A stretch of DNA of 11,643 bases from Chromatiales bacterium (GTDB taxonomy: Bacteria; Pseudomonadota; Gammaproteobacteria; UBA6429; Thiohalophilaceae). Under the pieces are notes generated by a model. The model was not told where the DNA came from. It saw only the letters and a program-made list of their open reading frames with translations, and ran no database searches. Shown here one piece after another: positions 6,238-11,643 of the stretch. Made by a program: the position numbers and the translations under genes. The DNA lies in contig JAHEDB010000030.1 in the NCBI GenBank assembly GCA_024641465.1, positions 1-11,643 on the forward strand, read 5' to 3'. Each line of letters begins with the position of its first letter. The first letter of the stretch is position 1.

Positions 6238-8569
6238 TAAATTATTACATTCTCTTCGTTCTGAAAACGCACGTCTGATTGCGTTACTCGAATCGAATGG
6301 GATCGATTGGTGTATACCGAAATCTCCATCTCCCGGGCAAGAAACAGAATCCACTTCGTTGACAACGGAAGAAAAGGTCGCACTATTCCGTCGCCTCTTT
6401 CGGGGCAGGACCGATGTTTACCCGGTTCGCTGGGAGAGCAAGGCGGGCAAATCCGGTTACTCTCCCGCATGCGCCAATGAATGGAAGCCGGACATTTGCG
6501 CCAAGCCACGCATTAAGTGCGCCGACTGTAGCAAGCGATCATTGATCCCGGTCAGTGAGCAAACTATTTTTGATCACCTCGCCGGGAATCATATCATTGG
6601 CGTCTATCCTTTGTTAGGCGACGATACATGCCACTTGCTTGCTGTTGATTTTGATAAAGCCGAATGGCGTGAAGATGCCCGTTCCTTTGTGCAGTCATGC
6701 CGGGAGCTTGGTGTGCCTGTCGCGCTGGAGATTTCCCGTTCCGGCAATGGTGCCCACGCCTGGATATTCTTTTCCTCGGCTGTTCCTGCTCGGGATGCGA
6801 GGCGCCTGGGCACGGCGATTATCAGCCACACATGTAATCGCACCCGGCAGTTGGAACTTGGTTCCTATGATCGTCTTTTTCCAAACCAGGACACGATGCC
6901 AAAAGGGGGATTTGGAAACTTGATAGCCCTGCCTTTACAGAAAAAGCCGCGAGAACAGGGTTACAGTATTTTTGTCGATGATGCGTTGCAACCCTATCCG
7001 GATCAATGGGCGTTTCTTGCTTCGATTCAACCAATGTGTGTTCAGGACATTGAACCGATGATTCTTTTGATCACGGGCAATAAACACCCCCTGGATGTCA
7101 CCTTCATTAGTGATGAAGATTTGCGAGAACCCTGGAAACAGCCGGATTCGAAATCAAATAAATTGACAGACCCTATGCCAGAGTCCGTGAATATCACCCT
7201 GGCCAACATGATCTATATTGAAAAGGAGCCGCTACCTCCGCCCTTGATAAACCGGCTAATCCGCCTGGCGGCATTTCAAAACCCTGAGTTTTACAAGGCA
7301 CAGGCGATGCGCTTTCCGGTATGGGACAAACCACGGGTTATCGGTTGTGCGGAGAATTTTCCACAACATATCGGTTTGCCTCGTGGTTGTCTGGAGGCGA
7401 TCCTGAGTTTATTACATGATAACGGTATTCGATGTGAATTACAGGATGAACGGTTTTCAGGTAACCCGGTTGATATCCAATTCGAAGGGACGCTACGAGA
7501 CGATCAGGAGCTTGCCGTCAATGCCATGCTTAAATATGATACCGGTATCTTATGCGCCCCGACTGCATTTGGAAAAACAGTGACCGCAGCAGCACTCATT
7601 GCCCGCCGGGGTGTAAACACTTTGATACTGGTACATCGCACTGAGCTGTTGAAGCAGTGGAAAGAGCGGCTTCAGTCGTTTCTCAATGTTGAAAAAGGCG
7701 TGGTAGGGACGATGGGGGGAGGTAAGGTCAAACCAACGGGCATTATCGACATTGCGGTGATGCAGACGTTGACCCGCCGGGAAGCGCTATGTGATCAACT
7801 GGACCGGTATGGGCAGGTGATCGTCGACGAATGCCATCATCTCTCAGCGTTCTCTTTCGAGAATATTCTTAAACGTACCAATGCGAAATATGTTCTGGGC
7901 CTGACGGCAACACCCATACGCCGCGATGGCCAGCAACCCATCATTTATATGCAATGTGGCCCTATACGCCACACTGCTGATGTACCAGAGAATGCACCAA
8001 AAGAGTTGGAGGTGATACCGCGTTACATCACCTCGATTATTGATACTCACGCGGACGTGCGTATTCAGGAACTCTTCCACCATTTGGCTGAAGATACAGG
8101 TAGAACCAAATCAATTGTCACTAATATCTTAGAACTCTACAAACAAGGGCGAAAGGTGCTTGTATTGACAGAGCGCACCGATCACCTGGAGGCCATAAAA
8201 AAGGCACTGAATTCTCAAATCCAGTATTTTTATACCTTGCACGGCCGTATGTCGAAAAAACAGCGTACTACAGCAATCAGTGAACTGGAGGCGCTTCCAG
8301 CTGATGCCCCACGGGTACTGCTTGCGACAGGAAAACTGGTGGGTGAAGGGTTTGACCATCCACCACTCGACACCCTGGTACTCGCCATGCCGATCTCGTG
8401 GAAGGGCGCGCTACAACAGTACGCAGGACGGCTACACCGTGAACACGCCACTAAAACCGATGTCAAGATCATCGATATTGTCGATACCGGCCATCCTGCA
8501 TTATTGCGAATGTGGGAGAAACGCCAGCGAGGGTATCGGGCAATGGGGTATCGTCTTACTGAAACTTGA
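6227..8569 (+). CDS. TOTE-type archaeo-eukaryotic primase - superfamily 2 helicase fusion
   Basis: 780 aa from the ATG at 6227 (MKNDKLLHSLRSENARL), which overlaps the upstream gene by 11 nt; the reading frame is open further upstream, but this start gives the usual short coiled-coil N-terminus. Domains: coiled coil 3-22; zinc-ribbon-like cysteines C82, C91, C98, C101; an archaeo-eukaryotic primase domain about 50-265 with DFD (141-143), SGNGAH (172-177, catalytic His 177) and FPNQDTMPKGGFGNLIALP; then an SF2 helicase about 420-780 with Walker A APTAFGKT (444-451), DECHH (534-538), TAT (560-562), GEGFD (706-710) and QYAGRLHRE (731-739). This arrangement defines the core protein of TOTE conflict systems, proposed to act against invading DNA or RNA. 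All motifs look intact. No nuclease domain is attached, and none is seen in the neighbouring genes. Confidence 0.85.
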   Translation: MKNDKLLHSLRSENARLIALLESNGIDWCIPKSPSPGQETESTSLTTEEKVALFRRLFRGRTDVYPVRWESKAGKSGYSPACANEWKPDICAKPRIKCADCSKRSLIPVSEQTIFDHLAGNHIIGVYPLLGDDTCHLLAVDFDKAEWREDARSFVQSCRELGVPVALEISRSGNGAHAWIFFSSAVPARDARRLGTAIISHTCNRTRQLELGSYDRLFPNQDTMPKGGFGNLIALPLQKKPREQGYSIFVDDALQPYPDQWAFLASIQPMCVQDIEPMILLITGNKHPLDVTFISDEDLREPWKQPDSKSNKLTDPMPESVNITLANMIYIEKEPLPPPLINRLIRLAAFQNPEFYKAQAMRFPVWDKPRVIGCAENFPQHIGLPRGCLEAILSLLHDNGIRCELQDERFSGNPVDIQFEGTLRDDQELAVNAMLKYDTGILCAPTAFGKTVTAAALIARRGVNTLILVHRTELLKQWKERLQSFLNVEKGVVGTMGGGKVKPTGIIDIAVMQTLTRREALCDQLDRYGQVIVDECHHLSAFSFENILKRTNAKYVLGLTATPIRRDGQQPIIYMQCGPIRHTADVPENAPKELEVIPRYITSIIDTHADVRIQELFHHLAEDTGRTKSIVTNILELYKQGRKVLVLTERTDHLEAIKKALNSQIQYFYTLHGRMSKKQRTTAISELEALPADAPRVLLATGKLVGEGFDHPPLDTLVLAMPISWKGALQQYAGRLHREHATKTDVKIIDIVDTGHPALLRMWEKRQRGYRAMGYRLTET

Positions 8570-8706
8570 AATATTTAGTTCAGCAATGCCACTTGTGAGG
8601 CGCTGATTAAGAAATATTAAGACCTGCTGATATTAAAGAATTCGCGCAAAAGCAATTTTCGAAACCCCAAATTGAAGTGGTCTAATGATTTTCCAGGGTA
8701 TTTTTG
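8570..8706. other. intergenic gap between the primase-helicase and the AbiE module
   Basis: AT-rich, no coding sequence recognised. A weak CAGC/GCTG hairpin near 8582-8605 has no T-run, so no clear terminator separates the two modules. Confidence 0.4.
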
Positions 8707-8766
8707 ACACCCCAGTCATATGCAAAAGTCTTGTATTTCTGGTGCTTTTCGCATATAAATGGGGGT
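8707..8766 (+). promoter_or_regulatory. abiE promoter with inverted-repeat operator (probable AbiEi binding site)
   Basis: TTGTAT (8731-8736) and TATAAA (8754-8759) are exactly 17 bp apart. Two arms of about 22 bp, 8707-8728 and 8745-8766, are imperfect inverted copies of each other (shared CCCC, ATATGC and AAAAG blocks). The -35 lies between the arms and the -10 lies inside the right arm. AbiEi of Serratia is known to repress its own operon by binding two inverted repeats of 23 bp at the promoter, and this layout matches. Transcription would start within a base or two of the ATG at 8767. Confidence 0.6.
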
Positions 8767-9585
8767 ATGGCTTTTCTTGACCACTATCTCGATGAACAGC
8801 TTTCCCATGGCCGGGCTTACTTCTCTCGGGAAGAGGCGTTAGAAGCGCTTGGCCTGAGTTCGGCGGCATTTATTGCTGCTGCGAGTAGGCTGGCAAAGAA
8901 GCATCGGCTGGTGTCCCCCCGTCGAGGTTTCTATCTGATCCTGCGGCCGGAGGATAGGGTGGCCGGTGCGCCTGACCCGGTTCGCTGGATCGACCCCTTG
9001 ATGAAATATTTAGGCCTCGATTATCGAATCTCTTTGTTGCGGGCGGCTGCTTTCCATGGTTCCTCGCACCAGGCGGCCATGGTCTTTCAGGTGATCATCC
9101 CGAGGCAACTGCGGGCATTCGATATCGGTCGTCACCGGCTCCAGTTCATTTACCAGGCCCCAGCGGCCTTCGCCAAAACCAACCTGCCCGATTGGCTTTC
9201 GCAAATGAAAAGCGAGTCGGGTTTCGCCAAAGTGGCCGGTGTGGAACTGACCCTTCTGGATTGTGCCCGCTACTTCCATAAGGCCACCGGTATCAATGGC
9301 GTGGCCCAGATTGTCCAAGACCTCGGTGCAAAGGCCGAACCACGCAAACTGGCGAAAGCCGCCATGGCCTACGAGAACTCCGCCGTGCGTCGGCTTGGGT
9401 ATCTGCTGGACCGCACCGGTCACGCACGTCAGGCCAAGGTCCTGGAACCCTTCGCCAGGAAGGCCAAATCAATGAAATCCCTGGACCCTTCCATAAAACC
9501 CCTGACTGAATCACTGGCTGAACTGTACGAAAAAGATGCCAAGTGGATGCTTGTGATCAATGAACCCGTGGAGATCGACTTTTGA
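8767..9585 (+). CDS. abiEi: AbiEi antitoxin / transcriptional repressor (type IV toxin-antitoxin)
   Basis: 272 aa from the ATG at 8767 (MAFLDHYLDEQL), close to the usual 270-300 aa. The frame is open back to an ATG at 8704, but that start would place codons across the promoter. An N-terminal winged helix-turn-helix (about 1-62: YFSREEALEALGLSSAAF, ending RRGFYLIL) binds the operator. The C-terminal domain (about 70-272; DPLMKYLGLDYRISLLRAAAFHGSSH, LTLLDCARY) gives antitoxicity. In studied AbiE systems the antitoxin counters the toxin without stable complex formation, which is the basis of the type IV label. The stop codon overlaps the toxin start by 4 nt. G+C and codon use look closer to the core genes than those of the primase-helicase. 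Confidence 0.92.
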   Translation: MAFLDHYLDEQLSHGRAYFSREEALEALGLSSAAFIAAASRLAKKHRLVSPRRGFYLILRPEDRVAGAPDPVRWIDPLMKYLGLDYRISLLRAAAFHGSSHQAAMVFQVIIPRQLRAFDIGRHRLQFIYQAPAAFAKTNLPDWLSQMKSESGFAKVAGVELTLLDCARYFHKATGINGVAQIVQDLGAKAEPRKLAKAAMAYENSAVRRLGYLLDRTGHARQAKVLEPFARKAKSMKSLDPSIKPLTESLAELYEKDAKWMLVINEPVEIDF

Positions 9586-10448
9586 TTCCAGGCTCATATA
9601 TTCAAGAATGGAGCAGCAAAGCGCCCTGGCCGGATTCGAGACTGGTAGAGCAAGACCTGATCATCTCCCGCGCATTGTGTGACCTGTTCAATTCGCCTGC
9701 ATTGGCGGGAAAGATTGCCTTTCGTGGTGGCACTGCGATCAACAAGCTACTTTTCCGGCAACCCCTGCGCTACTCGGAAGACATCGACCTGGTGCAAACG
9801 CAACCGGAACCCATTGGTACCACAATCGATGCCATTCGTGACGCGCTCTCGTGGTTGGGCAAATGTAACCGGCATCAAGCCGGTCACTCGATGCACCTGG
9901 TATTCAAATTTACCCCCGAAGTTGCCCCTGAGACCTCGCTCAAACTGAAGGTCGAGATCAATACCCGTGAGCACGAGAGTCTGTATGGCATCCGGAAATA
10001 TCCCTTCGAGATTGACAGTCGCTGGTATCAGGCGAAAACCGGTATCGCATCATTCGAACCCGAGGAACTGTTCGGGACAAAGCTTCGAGCGTTGCTACAG
10101 CGGCGCAAAAACCGCGATCTGTTCGATTTGTATGTGGGGCTCAAGCAGCTTTCCATGGACCCTGATAAGCTCATTGCCTGCTTTGAGCATTACTTGGTGC
10201 TGGAGGGTAAGCCGATCTCTCGGGCCGTTGCTGAGCAGCGAATGTTGGAGAAGCTGAATCGAAGCCTGAGCGAAGACATCGCACCACTGTTGCCCGCCGG
10301 GATACGGTTTAATGATGACGATGCCATGGGTGCATTCAATCATGTCTGGACAGAACTGGTTGCAAGGATCAAAGGTGAGCCATGGAAGCTTTCCGAGCAA
10401 GTGATAAATGAGCTGCGCAATGGGAAGATGCCAAATTTACTTCGGTAG
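9582..10448 (+). CDS. abiEii: AbiEii nucleotidyltransferase toxin
   Basis: 288 aa. The start is TTG at 9582, inside the TTGA that also holds the abiEi stop; it gives the family N-terminus MIPGSYIQEWSSKAPWPD, and no in-frame ATG occurs before the catalytic motifs. It is a DNA polymerase beta-like nucleotidyltransferase: GGTAINK (49-55), SEDIDL with the metal-binding pair D67/D69 (65-70), KVEIN (123-127) as the likely third acidic position, and the family signature TKLRALLQRRKNRDLFDLY (166-184). Family members cause reversible growth arrest and phage abortive infection; related MenT toxins modify tRNA. All motifs look intact, so the toxin is probably active. The target is not known from the sequence. 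Confidence 0.93.
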   Translation: MIPGSYIQEWSSKAPWPDSRLVEQDLIISRALCDLFNSPALAGKIAFRGGTAINKLLFRQPLRYSEDIDLVQTQPEPIGTTIDAIRDALSWLGKCNRHQAGHSMHLVFKFTPEVAPETSLKLKVEINTREHESLYGIRKYPFEIDSRWYQAKTGIASFEPEELFGTKLRALLQRRKNRDLFDLYVGLKQLSMDPDKLIACFEHYLVLEGKPISRAVAEQRMLEKLNRSLSEDIAPLLPAGIRFNDDDAMGAFNHVWTELVARIKGEPWKLSEQVINELRNGKMPNLLR

Positions 10449-10491
10449 GGTGCTGCCTCAATCGACCTGTACTCTAGATCTATGCCGATAT

Positions 10492-10860
10492 TCAAAGTTG
10501 CCAAATGAAAGGCAGTGACCTACTGGTTAGCGAATCCAACGCTAGGTGACTCAAATACGCCGCACCGCCAATTAACAGCACTCCCCTTACTATCTTCTCG
10601 AATTCATCCTGAGGTTCCCAATGGTAGACCTTGTGCATTCCGGTGGCCAGCAAACCGAGAGTTGTGATGCTATTGAAGAATTGTCAATGATTGGGGTTCC
10701 CTACGGCAGGTTCAATCATATCCGGTAATCTCCCTAAGAATGTACCAATGGGTATGGTTGCAGCAGGGTGATGCAGGGCACACGATTTTTCTGAGGTGTC
10801 GTTTTGGGCCATGACAAGCGCAGCCAATACGCCTGCAAATTGGTGGGTAGGACCGTTCAT
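10492..10860 (-). pseudogene. YdjM-like membrane-bound metal-dependent hydrolase, interrupted by TGA at codon 59
   Basis: Read on the minus strand from ATG (10860-10858), with AGGAG at 10871-10867 as ribosome binding site, to TGA at 10494-10492: 122 codons with one in-frame TGA at 10686-10684. The translation starts MNGPTHQFAGVLAALVMA and has GTFLGRLPDMIEPAVGNPNH (39-58), then the stop, then QFFNSITTLGLLATG, HKVYHWEPQDE and SHLALDSLTSRSLPF. This matches from memory the small YdjM/DUF457-like membrane hydrolases, which carry H near the start, LPD..EP, NHRQFFHS and HL.LD..T. The stop stands exactly where the family Arg is expected and fits a CGA-to-TGA change. The family His of FFHS is Asn here, a second sign of decay. 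Other conserved residues (H6, D47, H58, H105, D109) remain. Convergent with abiEii, 43 bp apart. Confidence 0.8.
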
Positions 10861-10871
10861 TATGATCTCCT

Positions 10872-11043
10872 GTAATTATTTCAGTTTTATTTTAACTTCC
10901 TCAATCCTGCCAGTGTTAGGTGGGAAGGGCTGCCGAACTTTTGCCGGGATCAGTCCTGCTCAGTTATGCATTGTCGAGCTGTTTGCAACGGACGCCAACG
11001 CCTAAAGTATAATTAACACAGCAGCTTACGATTTGACCTGTGA
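10872..11043. other. right end of island, no gene seen
   Basis: No coding sequence is recognised on either strand, and nothing resembles an integrase. The stretch contains the right copy of the subterminal repeat (10930-10956) and a TATAAT at 11008-11013 without a good -35 partner. Confidence 0.4.
10930..10956 (+). repeat. subterminal direct repeat, right copy
   Basis: Matches 5463-5489 at 21 of 27 positions in the same orientation, 87 bp inside the right att copy. Confidence 0.4.
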
Positions 11044-11090
11044 GCTACGAACCAGGCGGTCGGGAGTTCGAATCTCTCAGGGCGCGCCAT
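11044..11090 (+). repeat. attR: truncated tRNA-Arg 3' part, right end of the island
   Basis: 47 bp copy of tRNA-Arg 5350-5396 with three differences (11054, 11055, 11079), ending in GCGCGCCAT. No 5' half of a tRNA precedes it, so it is a remnant and not a functional gene. Chromosomal sequence, with the convergent glgC, resumes behind it. A six-T run at 11116-11121 may belong to the original tRNA terminator. Confidence 0.8.
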
Positions 11091-11165
11091 TTACACAAAA
11101 CGCCATCGCGGCTGCTTTTTTATTGGTACATGGACATCATGGATTTGGTAACGTCGTTTATCGAT

Positions 11166-11643
11166 TCAGAAGGCCGAGAAACCCTTGGGTATTACTCTCA
11201 AACCCTTTTCTGTAATTTCAAATCGTTCCCTATCCTGTTTGAGGTCAGCACCGATAATAGTCTTTTTCGGGATGACGACCCCTTTTTCAATGATGCAGTT
11301 TTCGATATGGCAGCTCTTACCAATGTGTACACCATCAAATACGATGGCATTTTGTACGACCGCCTCGTCACTGACGATGATATTGTTAAATAGAATCGAG
11401 TTCTGCACGCTGCTGCCGGTGATGACACTGCCGGCGCCGATGATCGAATTGATAAAAATACCTTCATTGCCGTAATCACCCGGTGCGGTTCGGGCCGGGG
11501 GATGCTGGCCGACATAGCTGCGTATCAGCCAGTCCGGCTGATAGAGGTTGAGAGGTTGTTCATACTTCAGCAGGTCCATGCTCGCCTCGTAGTAATCATC
11601 CAGTGAATGCAGCGCGCGCCAATAACGATCCTGGCTGACCCGT
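11166..11643 (-). CDS. glgC: Glucose-1-phosphate adenylyltransferase, C-terminal 158 residues (5' end outside window)
   Basis: The frame is open from the window edge to the stop at 11168-11166. The fragment begins RVSQDRYWRALHSLDDYYEA, the GlgC segment that joins the catalytic and C-terminal domains, then MDLLKYEQPLNLYQPDW, IRSYVGQHPPAR and hexapeptide-like turns of a left-handed beta helix (IGAGSVITGSSVQNSILF, VHIGKSCHIENCII, GVVIPKKTIIGAD). GlgC makes ADP-glucose from glucose-1-phosphate and ATP, the committed step of bacterial glycogen synthesis, and the C-terminal helix domain takes part in allosteric control and tetramer contacts. The Met at 11579 is internal. It points toward the tRNA-Arg remnant and ends 75 bp from it, so it marks the chromosome beyond the island. 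Confidence 0.92.
   Translation of the reverse strand, partial: RVSQDRYWRALHSLDDYYEASMDLLKYEQPLNLYQPDWLIRSYVGQHPPARTAPGDYGNEGIFINSIIGAGSVITGSSVQNSILFNNIIVSDEAVVQNAIVFDGVHIGKSCHIENCIIEKGVVIPKKTIIGADLKQDRERFEITEKGLRVIPKGFSAF

Noticed and set aside
5779..6354. 191-codon minus-strand reading frame opposite the 111-aa protein
   Set aside because: It lies antisense to a gene with a good ribosome binding site and a recognisable conserved protein, has none of its own and resembles no family known to me.
10796..11005. 69-codon plus-strand reading frame near the right island end
   Set aside because: Runs antisense through the start of the YdjM-like pseudogene and shows no family features.
11101..11121. 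Possible terminator before glgC (GCC/GGC stem and six T)
   Set aside because: The stem has only three pairs; may be the relic of the original tRNA-Arg terminator but not strong enough to list.
11033..11393. Plus-strand frames of 60 and 117 codons across the att copy and glgC
   Set aside because: They translate a tRNA remnant and the antisense strand of glgC; such tRNA-derived peptides are a common false call.

Overview
The window looks like a gammaproteobacterial chromosome. The order recA-recX-alaS-lysC-csrA-tRNA-Ser-tRNA-Arg is a conserved core arrangement (E. coli has recA-recX-alaS-csrA-serV-argV; pseudomonads and many other gammaproteobacteria also have lysC between alaS and csrA). The genus cannot be read from the sequence.

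Core part (1-5448): the 3' end of recA, recX 15 bp behind it, complete alaS, lysC (with a likely internal start for a separate regulatory subunit), and csrA with a leader carrying four GGA motifs. Two tRNA genes follow, tRNA-Ser(GCU) and tRNA-Arg(ACG). Between them lies a 123-bp segment bounded by imperfect inverted repeats and holding the probable tRNA-Arg promoter. A rho-independent terminator follows tRNA-Arg.

Accessory part (about 5396-11090): a small integrated island of about 5.7 kb. Its left end is the 3' part of tRNA-Arg and its right end is a degenerate copy of the same 47 bp (44/47 identical). Cargo: (i) a 111-aa protein of unknown function whose 3' end overlaps by 11 nt a 780-aa primase-helicase fusion of the type found in TOTE conflict systems; (ii) an abiEi-abiEii type IV toxin-antitoxin / phage abortive infection pair, with a 4-nt overlap, a TTG start for the toxin and a dyad operator over its promoter; (iii) a convergent minus-strand gene for a YdjM-like membrane hydrolase, not visible as one long ORF because codon 59 is TGA. 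No integrase gene is seen, so the island is probably no longer self-mobile. Both expressed modules have an inverted repeat over the predicted -10 box, which suggests each is repressed by a DNA-binding protein.

Right flank (11166-11643): the 3' end of glgC on the minus strand, which is chromosomal sequence again.

The most interesting part is the two-gene unit formed by the 111-aa protein and the primase-helicase, placed beside AbiE in a compact tRNA-bounded defence-type island.
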